Positions 1 to 8,927 of a stretch of 31,404 bases of DNA are shown piece after piece. The stretch's first letter is position 1, and each line of letters starts with the position of its first letter. Source of the stretch: Muribaculaceae bacterium (lineage in GTDB: Bacteria; Bacteroidota; Bacteroidia; Bacteroidales; Muribaculaceae); the NCBI GenBank assembly GCA_009775375.1, contig VSPO01000027.1, positions 1 through 31,404 on the forward strand, written 5' to 3'. Made by a program: the position numbers and the translations under genes. The notes beneath the pieces were generated by a model, which worked only from the letters and a program-made list of their open reading frames with translations, was not told the origin of the DNA and made no database searches.

Positions 1-122
1 GCTGGGATGCCGTTTTGGCGTTGGTCTGACAGACCGACCAAATCAGTGTGCCGTTGCTATAGGTGAGTAGTTACATTCCTAAAATACCTACATCTCGGTA
101 TTCCGAAAGGATGAGCTCATAA
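1..122. other. Unassigned left edge, possible C-terminus of a plus-strand gene
   Basis: No gene can be assigned here. On the plus strand one frame is open from base 2 to a TAG at 68-70 (22 codons, reading ...GLTDRPNQCAVAIGE) and another is open only to a TGA at 27-29. Either could be the tail of a gene entering from the left, which would fit the bidirectional terminator just downstream. The fragment is too short to recognise. The rest (71-122) shows nothing beyond a weak AATACC/GGTATT inverted repeat. Confidence 0.2.
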
Positions 123-124
123 GA

Positions 125-155
125 AAGTCTCAGCCGCTCGGCGCGACTGAGACTT
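125..155. terminator. Bidirectional terminator
   Basis: A 9-bp perfect stem (AAGTCTCAG at 125-133 with CTGAGACTT at 147-155) has a GC-rich 13-nt loop that can pair further. It is followed on the plus strand by CCTTATTTTATTCT and on the minus strand by TTCTTA. It lies 37 bases past the stop of the minus-strand S9 peptidase and would also end any plus-strand gene entering from the left. Confidence 0.7.
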
Positions 156-192
156 CCTTATTTTATTCTACAACGAGAAGCATCTAATCTCT

Positions 193-2307
193 TTACTTGC
201 TTTCCTTTAGGTGCTTATCAAGGAAACGGAAGAAGACTCTTTGCCACAAAATAGCGTTCTGAGGCTGAAGGATCCAGTGGTTCTCATTCGGAAAGACAAG
301 CATTTCAGCTTCAAGCCCACGCATTTTTGCAGCATTGAATGCCATCATTCCTTGCGATGCGAGAATGCGATAGTCAAGCTCGCCAACTGTGACAAGAATT
401 GGAGCCGTCCAATTATTTACGAAAAGATGAGGCGAGTTTGCATAGGTGCGTTGAGCCACTGCATTGCTCTTATCCCAGAACGGGCCGCCAAGATCAAAGT
501 CTGCAAACCACATTTCCTCCGTCTCAAGATACTGCGATTCTACATTGAAAATACCCGCGTGAGCAACAAGGGCCGCGAATCTTCCTTCATGATGACCTGC
601 CAGCCAATAGACGGAGAAACCACCGTAGCTTGCCCCTATGGCTCCAACGCGTTTCTCATCTATATATGATTCCTTTGCCATATTATCTACAGCGGAGAAA
701 TAATCCTTCATGTTCTGACCGCCATAATCACCGGAAATCTGACGATTCCATTCCGTCCCGAATCCCGGCAGACCTCTGCGGTTGGGGGCAATCACCACGT
801 AGCCATGTGCCGCCATGATCATAAAATTCCATCGATAGCTCCAGAATTGGCTGACAGCCTGCTGCGGGCCGCCCTGACAATAAAGCAACGCGGGATATTT
901 TTTATTCGGATCAAAATCCGGAGGAAGAATCACCCATGTGCACATTTCCTTACCATCCGTGGTTGGCACCATGACTTTTTTAACTTCTCCAAGTTTCAAC
1001 TGACCCAAAAGTTCGGTATTCACATTCGTCAGTTGTTTCACCTCCCTGTTGTCAGAGCGAACAAGGCATATTTCATTTGGAGCACTCATCGAATGGCGTA
1101 ATGAAATGACTGCATTGTCAGCGACAGGGACAACCGTTGAGTAATCGCAAACGCCGGTGGCAACGGTGTCTATCACACATGTCTTGACATCAATCTTGAA
1201 AATGGGTTCCACACCTTGATAGTAGCCAGCAAACCATATGGATTCTCCATTTTTCGCCCAGGCAATTTGTTCGGGCCAATAATCCCAGTTTTCAGTCAAA
1301 TCCCTTTTCGCGCGTTCTTTCGTGGTCATATCCATCACCATAAGACGCTTCTTGTCGCTTTCAAACTTGGCGGTCTTCATCGAAAGCCAAGCAAGCGATT
1401 TGCCGTCGGGCGAGAATACCGGATCAGTATCATAGCCCGGAATCTCTTCAGTGAGGTTTGTTGTCTCTTTTGATGACAGGTCATAAAGATAAAGGTTGCT
1501 ATCAGTAGAGAAGGCATAATCCATCCCCTTTAATTTGCGAGACACATAGACAAGCGTTTTGCTGTCGGGCGACCAGGCAAAAGCCTCGCTGCCACCAAAG
1601 GGACGCATCGGGCACTCATATGGCTCGCCCTCCATGATATCAATAGCATTGGAAATGCCTGATTCCGCCATATCCGCCACGAAAGGATGGGGAATCTCTG
1701 TCACCCACTCATCCCAATGCTTATACATCAAATCATCTACGACACGTCCGGATGTCAGCGGGAGATCCTTGAACAGTTCCTCGTCCTTGTTGAAAGCCTT
1801 GATAGGGGAACCATATACAATCTTAGAGCCATCAGGAGAAATCTTAAAGCATTCGATACCATTCTCTACGTCTGAAATCCTTTTCACTCCAGATCCATCT
1901 GCATTCATGACAAATATCTGAGTCTTCTTCGACTCGTCGTCCTTGCGCAAGAAAGCGATTTTATTGCCGTTATCAATCCATTGGAGATTAGATTCCGATG
2001 AGGCTGTCGTGGTCAGCCTGACCATGTTTTTCCCGTCGGCATCCATGGAATAAATCTCAGCATTACTTTTGTTTTCCTTAATGCTCTCATAAGCCAACGT
2101 AAAGATGATTTTCGAACCATCAGGCGATGGATGGGCATCAGAAATACGACCAAAAGCTTCAAGCACTTCGGGAGAAAACATTCCATCCGTTATTTGGATG
2201 TCGGGCCGCTCTATGACACTCCCGTCTGATTGGGAACCGGAGCTCTGACACCCAGACAGGGCAACCGGCAAAAGCATAGCGCCCATTGCAAATTTAAGTT
2301 TGTTCAT
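193..2307 (-). CDS. S9 family prolyl oligopeptidase-type peptidase, lipoprotein
   Basis: A 704-residue serine peptidase of the prolyl oligopeptidase / dipeptidyl-peptidase group, expected to cleave short peptides in the cell envelope. The N-terminus is a lipoprotein signal (hydrophobic stretch, then LSGC with Cys20), without the acidic run of a surface-export signal, so a periplasm-facing inner or outer membrane anchor is likely. Residues about 50-430 show repeated WD40/TolB-like propeller blades (several SPDG..I/L motifs). Residues about 450-704 are the alpha/beta hydrolase domain with the triad Ser560 in GASYGGF, Asp645 in GELDYR and His677 in NENHW. The length is normal for the family. It is transcribed alone from a promoter at 2480-2510, with a hairpin in its leader, and ends at the terminator at 125-155. 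The exact peptide specificity cannot be read from the sequence. Confidence 0.9.
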   Translation of the reverse strand: MNKLKFAMGAMLLPVALSGCQSSGSQSDGSVIERPDIQITDGMFSPEVLEAFGRISDAHPSPDGSKIIFTLAYESIKENKSNAEIYSMDADGKNMVRLTTTASSESNLQWIDNGNKIAFLRKDDESKKTQIFVMNADGSGVKRISDVENGIECFKISPDGSKIVYGSPIKAFNKDEELFKDLPLTSGRVVDDLMYKHWDEWVTEIPHPFVADMAESGISNAIDIMEGEPYECPMRPFGGSEAFAWSPDSKTLVYVSRKLKGMDYAFSTDSNLYLYDLSSKETTNLTEEIPGYDTDPVFSPDGKSLAWLSMKTAKFESDKKRLMVMDMTTKERAKRDLTENWDYWPEQIAWAKNGESIWFAGYYQGVEPIFKIDVKTCVIDTVATGVCDYSTVVPVADNAVISLRHSMSAPNEICLVRSDNREVKQLTNVNTELLGQLKLGEVKKVMVPTTDGKEMCTWVILPPDFDPNKKYPALLYCQGGPQQAVSQFWSYRWNFMIMAAHGYVVIAPNRRGLPGFGTEWNRQISGDYGGQNMKDYFSAVDNMAKESYIDEKRVGAIGASYGGFSVYWLAGHHEGRFAALVAHAGIFNVESQYLETEEMWFADFDLGGPFWDKSNAVAQRTYANSPHLFVNNWTAPILVTVGELDYRILASQGMMAFNAAKMRGLEAEMLVFPNENHWILQPQNAILWQRVFFRFLDKHLKESK

Positions 2308-2380
2308 GAAAATAAAAGTTTATATGGTTTCGATACACACGTTTCATTTTGATATATTTGAAACTCTCTTACACTTCAAA

Positions 2381-2432
2381 ATTCTCAGCCATCGAAAGGA
2401 TAAGACATTTGATTTATTCGATGGCTGAGAAT
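2381..2432 (-). promoter_or_regulatory. 16-bp perfect hairpin in the S9 peptidase leader (terminator- or attenuator-like)
   Basis: ATTCTCAGCCATCGAA (2381-2396) pairs perfectly with TTCGATGGCTGAGAAT (2417-2432) around a 20-nt loop. It lies between ygiQ (ends 2528) and the peptidase start (2307). The only good promoter for the peptidase lies upstream of it (2480-2510), so the hairpin would be transcribed in the leader. The minus-strand sequence after the stem is TTTGAAGTGT, a poor T-tract. It may be the uvrB-ygiQ terminator, a leader regulatory element, or both. Confidence 0.6.
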
Positions 2433-2479
2433 AAGACGGACAATTTCAATGCGAAACTACAAAACTTTTACGACACAAG

Positions 2480-2510
2480 CAAATATATGGCACTAAAAGC
2501 GTAAAACAAT
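2480..2510 (-). promoter_or_regulatory. Bacteroidetes-type promoter for the S9 peptidase
   Basis: On the minus strand ATTG is followed by 19 bases and then TATATTTG, matching the TTTG / TAnnTTTG consensus of the primary sigma factor in Bacteroidetes. Predicted transcription start is near 2473, giving a leader of about 165 bases. No other consensus -7 box lies between here and the start codon. Confidence 0.6.
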
Positions 2511-2527
2511 CTCTTCGCCTGTCAAAG

Positions 2528-4429
2528 TCATCTTTTTTTAACGCCTCCAGTTCTACCGGTCTTCCTGCTTTTATCCGTCAATCTGCTTTTGCGCCTGTCG
2601 TTTTTAATATGGCATGAATTATTATCCGGATACAACCTCCCGAGCAAATCTGTCCGATGAATCTTTTTTAATTCCGAAATTATTTGCTGCCTTGCTTCAG
2701 GCTTATACCAGAAAAAAAACTGACGTTGCCTTAATTTATCTTGTTCGGTTTTAGCAGTGAATACCTTTTCACCGGTATAGGGGTGAAATCCGGAGTAATA
2801 AATTTCAGTAGCCAGAGTCATCGGAGTGGGAGTGAAGTCTTGCACCTGTTCAAGTCGGAAATCCATATCCTTTGTGATAGCTGCAAGTTCCGCCATATCC
2901 TCCTCATGACATGCAGGATGGGAGGATATGAAATATGGGATCAACTGCTGTTTCAATCCAGCTTCCCTGTTCAGTCGATGAAATATGTCCTTGAATTCAC
3001 TGAAAAGCGAAAATGATGGTTTTCTCATGCAATCAAGCACTCGATCTGAGGTATGCTCCGGAGCGACTTTCAAACGTCCGCTGACATGATTGACTATCAA
3101 CTCCCGGATATATCTTTTGTTTGCAATGGCCACATCCTTGTCTTTGCAATCCGCCATTGCAAGATCGTATCTGACTCCGCTTCCAATAAAGGATTTCTTC
3201 ACCTCAGGCAGCTCATCAACACTTTTATAAATGTCGATCAAAGGTCGGTGGTCATTGTCAAGATTCTGACAAGGCTTGGGATGCAGACATGACGGACGCG
3301 AGCATTTTATGCAAATAGAGCGATCCCTGCCCCCCATGGCATACATATTTGCGGATGGACCTCCAAGATCGGATATGTATCCCTTGAAATCAGGCATCTC
3401 GCAAACCTTCCGGGCCTCTTTCAATATAGATTCCTTTGACCGGGAAGATATAAACTTACCTTGATGAGCAGAAATCGTACAAAACGCACAACCTCCGAAG
3501 CACCCACGGTGAAGATTGATGGAATGGCGAATCATCTCATAGGCAGGGATGACCTTCCCCTTATAACGAGGATGGGGCATTCTTGTATATGGCAAATCAA
3601 AAGAGGCATCTATCTCCCCTTGAAGCATCGGGGGAAACATCGGAGTGATCTTCACCATCTTCCCTAATGCCGACTGCCAGATAACCTTGCCATAGAACTT
3701 ATTAGATTCTTCCTCAACATGCCTGAAATTCAATGCCTGTTTTCTTTTATCCTTCAGACATTCTTCATAGCTCGCCAAAATAATATCGTCAATCCCAGGG
3801 GATTCCTGAGAAATAAAAGCCGTCTGAGGTATATCGTTCATCTCCTCAATGTGTTGTCCCGAATCAAGTCTGCGTGCTATTTCCAGTATGGTCCTTTCCC
3901 CCATGCCATAGCTGACCATATCCACAGGCGCGTCGATAAGAATAGAGGGCAGAAGGCGATCCTGCCAATAGTCATAATGAGCAACCCTTCTAAGCGACGC
4001 TTCTATTCCACCGGCAATAATCGGCACATCCGGATATAAATCTCTCAAAATCTTTGAATAGACCACGGTAGGGTAGTCGGGGCGCATACCATGGCGTCCG
4101 CCTGCAGTGAAAGCATCATCATGACGAAGGCGACGGTTGGCTGTATAGTGATTGACCATTGAGTCCATCGCTCCGGCCGAAACCCCGAAGAAAAGTCGAG
4201 GCCTTCCAAGCTTCTTAAAGTCTCTGAAATCGTCACGCCAATTCGGTTGAGGGACAATTGCCACCTTAAAGTCTGCCTTCTGAAGCGTACGCCCTATGAC
4301 AGCCGCTCCAAAAGAGGGATGGTCTACGTATGCATCTCCTGAGAACAGAATAACGTCTGGGCAATCCCATCCAAGACGCTCCATCTCATCCTTAGAAGTA
4401 GGGAGAAATAATTTATAATCAGTAGTCAT
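2528..4429 (-). CDS. ygiQ: YgiQ family radical SAM protein
   Basis: A 633-residue radical S-adenosylmethionine enzyme of the YgiQ family (UPF0313), whose substrate is not established. The iron-sulfur cluster motif CxxxCxxC is at Cys310, Cys314 and Cys317 in HRGCFGGCAFC. The N-terminal third (about 20-200) resembles the cobalamin-binding-like domain seen in this family. The extreme C-terminus is strongly basic (KSRLTDKSRKTGRTGG). The start codon overlaps the uvrB stop by one base (TAATG), so the two are expected to be translationally coupled in one operon. Pairing with uvrB does not by itself show a repair role. Family assignment is firm; function is unknown. Confidence 0.9.
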   Translation of the reverse strand: MTTDYKLFLPTSKDEMERLGWDCPDVILFSGDAYVDHPSFGAAVIGRTLQKADFKVAIVPQPNWRDDFRDFKKLGRPRLFFGVSAGAMDSMVNHYTANRRLRHDDAFTAGGRHGMRPDYPTVVYSKILRDLYPDVPIIAGGIEASLRRVAHYDYWQDRLLPSILIDAPVDMVSYGMGERTILEIARRLDSGQHIEEMNDIPQTAFISQESPGIDDIILASYEECLKDKRKQALNFRHVEEESNKFYGKVIWQSALGKMVKITPMFPPMLQGEIDASFDLPYTRMPHPRYKGKVIPAYEMIRHSINLHRGCFGGCAFCTISAHQGKFISSRSKESILKEARKVCEMPDFKGYISDLGGPSANMYAMGGRDRSICIKCSRPSCLHPKPCQNLDNDHRPLIDIYKSVDELPEVKKSFIGSGVRYDLAMADCKDKDVAIANKRYIRELIVNHVSGRLKVAPEHTSDRVLDCMRKPSFSLFSEFKDIFHRLNREAGLKQQLIPYFISSHPACHEEDMAELAAITKDMDFRLEQVQDFTPTPMTLATEIYYSGFHPYTGEKVFTAKTEQDKLRQRQFFFWYKPEARQQIISELKKIHRTDLLGRLYPDNNSCHIKNDRRKSRLTDKSRKTGRTGGVKKR

Positions 4430-6540
4430 TATTCCGCCTCCTCTTTTTTAGTCTCATATATTTCCTTGAGGGTAAGAAGCTCGTCGCGAAGTCGAGCTGC
4501 CTCAATAAAATCAGTCTTTTTGGCAGCAGCGATCATCTCCGCATTAATCTTGTCAATCCTTATTTTCAGTTGCTCCGGATTCATGTATTCGATCACGGGA
4601 TCGGCCACCATTCCTATCTTATGGTCTTCCTCTATATAAGGCTTTGGAGATGAAGCAGACGAAGTCCTAATCTTAGAAGGACGTTTCTGCGACGTTTGTT
4701 TTGAAGATGCATCTTTTGAAGCGACTTCCTCTTCGCCGCTATAAAGAGTGATCAAATCCCTTGCAGAAGACTTCTTGACAATCTGGGTGGGAATGATTCC
4801 ATTCTTTTCATTGTACTGAATCTGCTTCGCGCGCCGTCTCTCAGTCTCGTCAATCGTGCGCTGCATGCTATCCGTGATTTTGTCTGCATACATTATGACC
4901 TTCCCATTGACATTTCGGGCAGCACGTCCGGCCGTCTGCGTCAATGATCTGTGATTGCGAAGGAATCCCTCCTTATCTGCATCAAGAATCGCGACAAGGC
5001 TCACCTGAGGAAGGTCAAGGCCTTCTCTAAGTAGATTTACCCCAATCAAGACATCATACACACCCTCCCGCAAATCCTCAAGGATGCGTATTCTCTCCAG
5101 AGTGTCGACATCGCTATGGATATACGCACTTGATATTCCCCATTTCCGAAGATGCTGGTCGAGCTCTTCAGCCATGCGTTTAGTCAGAGTCGTCACCAAC
5201 GTACGCTCTCCGGCCTCAATCCTTAATTGGATCTCTTCCATTAAATCGTCAACCTGATTCATCGTAGGCTTTATGACAATTTCCGGATCAAGAAGTCCTG
5301 TTGGCCGGATCACTTGTTCCGTGAAGACACCTTCCGTCTGCATCAATTCATAATCTCCCGGAGTAGCGCTGACATAAATCGTCTGAGGAGTAAGCCTCTC
5401 AAATTCTTCAAACTTCAGGGGACGGTTGTCGATAGCGGCAGGGAGGCGGAAACCATATTCAACTAGATTCATTTTCCTTGAAAGGTCGCCGCCATACATA
5501 GCGCGGACCTGGGGGAGAGTCACATGGCTCTCATCTATAATTGTAAGGAAATCTTTCGGGAAATAGTCAAGAAGACAGAACGGACGCATACCCGGATCTC
5601 TTCCATCGAAATAACGAGAATAGTTCTCAATTCCCGCACAATGTCCAATCTCCTTCATCATCTCAAGATCATACGTGACACGTTCTCTCAATCGGTCGGC
5701 TTCCACGATTTTTCCTTCTCTGGCGAAGAAATCGCACTGCGTGCCTAAATCCACGGCAATCTGATCTATTGCAGACGCCATTCTTTCTTTCGAAGTCACA
5801 AAAATATTTGCAGGGTAGATATTGAAACCATCAAGATTCGAAAGGACCATTCCATTGACTGGATCGATTGTCTGAATTTTCTCTATCTCATCGCCCCAGA
5901 ACAGCACTCTTAGCTGTATCTCTTCAAACGACAGCATTATGTCGACCGTGTCACCCTTCACCCTGAATTGTCCATGATTTAGTTCGATTTCCGACCTTGA
6001 GTAGAGAGAATCCACAAGACGCCTAAGGAACGCGTTTCTTGGAATCCTTTGACCCACAGAAATCTGAATCACACTTTGCTGGAAATCTTCAGGATTGCCC
6101 ATGCCATAAATGCAGCTGACACTTGAGACTACGACAACATCACGTCTTCCGGAAAGGAGGGCTGCCGTAGTGGAGAGACGAAGACGTTCAATCTGGTCGT
6201 TGATCATAAGATCCTTCTCTATGTATTTGTCGGAGGATGGTATGTAGGCTTCCGGCTGATAGTAATCATAGTAGCTGACAAAATACTGAACGGAATTATC
6301 AGGAAAAAAATTCTTGAATTCCGAATAAAGTTGAGCTGCAAGAGTTTTATTATGGGAAAGGATAAGGGTAGGGCGTTTCACTTGCTGAATGACATTGGCC
6401 ATAGTGAAAGTCTTGCCCGAACCGGTCACGCCGAGCAAAGTTTGTCGCCCGACCCCGGAATTCACACCGTTGACAAGCTCCTGTATAGCTTCGGGCTGGT
6501 CGCCGGTGGGTCGATATTCTGAAGTAAGTTTAAAATCCAT
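4429..6540 (-). CDS. uvrB: Excinuclease ABC subunit B
   Basis: UvrB, the damage-verifying helicase-like subunit of nucleotide excision repair. It is loaded on DNA by UvrA and recruits UvrC. At 703 residues it has full family length. Visible features are the N-terminal FKLTSEYRPTGDQPEAI signature, Walker A GVTGSGKT (37-44), the damage-binding beta-hairpin region with YYDYYQPEAYIP, the DESH box, the helicase motifs near GVNLLREGLDLPQ and QTAGRAARN, and a C-terminal UVR motif (about 660-697) that binds UvrC. A Ser/Lys-rich linker with a KQTSQKRPSK stretch precedes the UVR motif. It is the first gene of the pair with ygiQ, sharing TAATG. No consensus promoter was found in the 320 bases upstream. 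Confidence 0.97.
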   Translation of the reverse strand: MDFKLTSEYRPTGDQPEAIQELVNGVNSGVGRQTLLGVTGSGKTFTMANVIQQVKRPTLILSHNKTLAAQLYSEFKNFFPDNSVQYFVSYYDYYQPEAYIPSSDKYIEKDLMINDQIERLRLSTTAALLSGRRDVVVVSSVSCIYGMGNPEDFQQSVIQISVGQRIPRNAFLRRLVDSLYSRSEIELNHGQFRVKGDTVDIMLSFEEIQLRVLFWGDEIEKIQTIDPVNGMVLSNLDGFNIYPANIFVTSKERMASAIDQIAVDLGTQCDFFAREGKIVEADRLRERVTYDLEMMKEIGHCAGIENYSRYFDGRDPGMRPFCLLDYFPKDFLTIIDESHVTLPQVRAMYGGDLSRKMNLVEYGFRLPAAIDNRPLKFEEFERLTPQTIYVSATPGDYELMQTEGVFTEQVIRPTGLLDPEIVIKPTMNQVDDLMEEIQLRIEAGERTLVTTLTKRMAEELDQHLRKWGISSAYIHSDVDTLERIRILEDLREGVYDVLIGVNLLREGLDLPQVSLVAILDADKEGFLRNHRSLTQTAGRAARNVNGKVIMYADKITDSMQRTIDETERRRAKQIQYNEKNGIIPTQIVKKSSARDLITLYSGEEEVASKDASSKQTSQKRPSKIRTSSASSPKPYIEEDHKIGMVADPVIEYMNPEQLKIRIDKINAEMIAAAKKTDFIEAARLRDELLTLKEIYETKKEEAE

Positions 6541-6863
6541 GCTAAAGATGACAAAAGATTATATACAATTGTCGATGAACGGGTTTAATCGATTTTGAGC
6601 AGGTCAATTTTAAGTACCCGCGTAAATATAAACGCAGAAGTATGATGCTAAATTTTAGTATGGACTAAAAATATGTATGCAAAGGCATAGAGCAGGCTCT
6701 TAGGATGGGGGATATTGGCGTAAAAAAAGAAAGGAGAAACATAATAAAGACCAAAAAACGTATGGAAACTCGGCATAATCTTGCATGATACACTAAAAAG
6801 GATTAACTTTGCAATGTAAAATAAAAATAGAACCGCATCAGCGGAAGAAAAAAGCATATAATA
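6541..6863. other. Intergenic region between divergent uvrB and tpiA
   Basis: 323 bases without a convincing gene; the open frames across it are low-complexity and AT-rich with no similarity I recognise. It holds the tpiA promoter (6780-6811). For uvrB I looked for the minus-strand TAnnTTTG box and found none that fits. No hairpin of note. Confidence 0.6.
6780..6811 (+). promoter_or_regulatory. Promoter of tpiA
   Basis: CTTG (6780-6783), 20 bases, then TAACTTTG (6804-6811) followed by C: a close match to the Bacteroidetes TTTG/TAnnTTTG promoter. The start of transcription is expected near 6818, about 45 bases before the tpiA ATG. Confidence 0.7.
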
Positions 6864-7616
6864 ATGAGAAAAAACATTGTAGCCGGCAACTGGAAAATGA
6901 ACACCGTTCTTGAAGAAGGTGTTGAACTTGCCAGCCAGGTAAATGATCTTCTCAAAGAGAAGAAAGCTAATTGCGAGGTCATCATGTGCGTTCCTTTCAC
7001 GCATCTCGTTTCAGTCAAAGGAGTTATTGACGAGCCCTTGAAACTTGGGGCAGAAAACTGCTCAGAACATGAGAAAGGAGCCTATACGGGAGAAGTCAGT
7101 GCTTCCATGGTGAAGTCTACCGGAGCAAGCCACGTCATACTTGGCCACAGTGAGCGCAGACAATATTTCGGAGAAAACAACGAGCAGCTTCTTGCAAAGA
7201 CGCGCCTTGCACTTGCAAATGGCCTGACACCGATTTTCTGTGTAGGCGAAGTGCTTGAAGAACGTGAAAACGGCACATACAACGATGTTGTGAAGGGTCA
7301 GGTTGAAGCTTTGTTTGACCTGCCTGCAGAGGAATTCTCAAAAATCGTAATAGCATACGAACCAGTATGGGCCATCGGCACAGGAAAAACAGCCACAGCA
7401 GAACAGGCCCAGGACATGCATGCCCATATACGCAACGTAGTGGCACAGAAATATGGCAAAGAGCTTGCAGACAACACTTCAATCCTTTATGGAGGTTCTT
7501 GCAAACCATCTAACGCCAAAGAGCTTTTTGCAAAACCGGACGTAGACGGCGGTCTTATCGGCGGAGCAGCCTTGAAAGCTGATTCATTCATGGGAATCAT
7601 TGAAGCTTTCGATTAA
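6864..7616 (+). CDS. tpiA: Triosephosphate isomerase
   Basis: Interconverts dihydroxyacetone phosphate and glyceraldehyde 3-phosphate in glycolysis and gluconeogenesis; a cytosolic TIM-barrel enzyme. The 250 residues are the usual length. The catalytic residues are all present: Lys11 in GNWKMN, His95 in ILGHSERR and Glu166 in AYEPVWAIGTGKTA (which also begins the flexible loop 6), with the phosphate-binding GGS and GLIGGAALK motifs near the C-terminus. It has its own promoter and is followed within 20 bases by a strong terminator, so the SPOR-folE genes downstream are only partly, if at all, co-transcribed with it. Confidence 0.98.
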   Translation: MRKNIVAGNWKMNTVLEEGVELASQVNDLLKEKKANCEVIMCVPFTHLVSVKGVIDEPLKLGAENCSEHEKGAYTGEVSASMVKSTGASHVILGHSERRQYFGENNEQLLAKTRLALANGLTPIFCVGEVLEERENGTYNDVVKGQVEALFDLPAEEFSKIVIAYEPVWAIGTGKTATAEQAQDMHAHIRNVVAQKYGKELADNTSILYGGSCKPSNAKELFAKPDVDGGLIGGAALKADSFMGIIEAFD

Positions 7617-7633
7617 AAAGCATATCGCAAGAA

Positions 7634-7662
7634 GGCTCTGTGCCTCAGTAGGGCACAGAGCC
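7634..7662 (+). terminator. Rho-independent terminator after tpiA
   Basis: GGCTCTGTGCC (7634-7644) and GGCACAGAGCC (7652-7662) form an 11-bp perfect stem with a 7-nt loop, followed by CTCATTTTTTTAAT. Placed 17 bases after the tpiA stop. Confidence 0.85.
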
Positions 7663-7738
7663 CTCATTTTTTTAATAACATAAAAGCGGCAGCAGGCATC
7701 GTTCTGCATCTTGGCCGCAAATAAACCGGGAAAATCAA

Positions 7739-8260
7739 ATGACCACTACTCCGGCAAGGATTCTCCGCATGGTTCTCGCCTGTGTGCTATCAATATCAGT
7801 ATCTTTCGGAACAAAAGCCACCGCACAGAACCCAAACGACGGAGACATTGACATTGTTGAAAGGATACAGCAGGAGTCAAACGGGAATGTCGAAATAGAA
7901 ATCCCAGCTTCCATATTGGAGCTTATATTGAAAAAAGACTCCCCAAAGCCCTCGCATGAGATCAGACCGGGCATTAATAAGTTGTCGGGATTCAGAATCC
8001 AAGTATTTAGCGATGGCCGCAATCAGCATACCCTTGAAGCAAGAGCCAAAGCCAGAGGGAGTGCTATTCTTGCGCGATTCCCTAAATATCGGGGTCAGAT
8101 ATACACCTACTCTCATTCTCCCAACTGGTATACCAGAATTGGCAATTTCCGGACAAATACAGAGGCCAACCATGCGCTCGACGAACTAAAAAGGGCATTC
8201 CCGAACTATGCGTCAGAAATGAGGGTGGTGAAATGTCAAATCGTAGTCATAAAGCAATAA
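7739..8260 (+). CDS. Secreted SPOR domain protein
   Basis: A 173-residue protein with an N-terminal signal peptide (about 1-30, ending ...TKATAQ), a short acidic and amphipathic middle and a C-terminal SPOR domain (about 83-171, starting GFRIQVFSDG and ending VVKCQIVV). SPOR domains bind septal peptidoglycan stripped of stem peptides, so an envelope or division-site location is likely; the partner is unknown. It ends two bases before the folE ATG, so the two are co-translated, and tpiA-SPOR-folE is an order I recall from other Bacteroidales. No catalytic domain is visible. The 122 bases in front contain the tpiA terminator and a weak GCGGC...GCCGC hairpin at about 7687-7719. Confidence 0.8.
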   Translation: MTTTPARILRMVLACVLSISVSFGTKATAQNPNDGDIDIVERIQQESNGNVEIEIPASILELILKKDSPKPSHEIRPGINKLSGFRIQVFSDGRNQHTLEARAKARGSAILARFPKYRGQIYTYSHSPNWYTRIGNFRTNTEANHALDELKRAFPNYASEMRVVKCQIVVIKQ

Positions 8261-8262
8261 CA

Positions 8263-8838
8263 ATGGAAAACCGCGATGAAAAGACGGTGAATGCCATAGC
8301 GGCTCATTACCGTGAGATATTACGACTCATCGGAGAGAATCCTGAAAGAGAGGGACTGAAAAAGACTCCTATGCGGGCAGCAAAGGCGCTATATGACATT
8401 ACAGCCGGATATAGGCTTGATCCGACAGAAATTGCCAATCAGGCAATTTTCGAACATGCAGGTTCAAGAATTGTCATTGTCAAAGACATTGAATTCTATA
8501 GCATGTGCGAGCATCATATACTACCTTTTTTCGGTAAAATAGCTATAGGATATATCCCTGACGGAAAAATGATTGGTCTATCAAAACTCGCCAGACTCGT
8601 AGATTGCTATGCGAAGCGACTTCAAGTGCAGGAAAGATTGACAGCGGATGTCTGCCATATCTTAACGGAAACACTGCCCAACCATGGAGTGATAGTCGCT
8701 TGCGAAGCCGGACATCTTTGCATGAAGATGAGGGGAGTGGAGAAGCAGGATTCCACCACAGTGACCTTCGACTATACAGGACGATTTGAGCATGACGCGA
8801 CATTACGCCAAGAGTTCCTCAATTTAATAAAAATGTGA
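8263..8838 (+). CDS. folE: GTP cyclohydrolase I
   Basis: Converts GTP to 7,8-dihydroneopterin triphosphate, the first step of folate (and pterin/queuosine precursor) synthesis; cytosolic, normally a toroidal decamer. From ATG at 8263 the protein has 191 residues. Zinc ligands are visible as Cys82 and His85 in MCEHH and Cys153 in HLCMKMRGV; QDSTTVTFDYTG closes the family signature. An in-frame ATG at 8233 would add ten residues (MSNRSHKAIT) overlapping the SPOR gene. I prefer 8263 because homologues begin at about this point and it sits two bases after the SPOR stop, giving simple coupling. Confidence 0.95.
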   Translation: MENRDEKTVNAIAAHYREILRLIGENPEREGLKKTPMRAAKALYDITAGYRLDPTEIANQAIFEHAGSRIVIVKDIEFYSMCEHHILPFFGKIAIGYIPDGKMIGLSKLARLVDCYAKRLQVQERLTADVCHILTETLPNHGVIVACEAGHLCMKMRGVEKQDSTTVTFDYTGRFEHDATLRQEFLNLIKM

Positions 8839-8851
8839 TTCTTGATCGTAT

Positions 8852-8927
8852 AAGGTGAATCCGACACAAATTAAGGGGGCCGATTGCAATTGCAATCGGC
8901 CCCCTTAATTTGTGTCGGATTCACCTT
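8852..8927. terminator. 76-bp perfect palindrome, bidirectional terminator between folE and malQ
   Basis: Bases 8852-8889 are the exact reverse complement of 8890-8927: two 38-bp arms with no spacer, centred on GATTGCAATTGCAATC. Each arm carries an AATTAAGGGGGCC-type core, so transcripts from either side fold into a long GC-centred hairpin. The malQ stop codon (8921-8923) lies inside the right arm. There is no strong T-tract outside the arms; TTAATTTG within the distal stem may serve. The length and lack of a spacer are unusual for a terminator. Confidence 0.75.
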
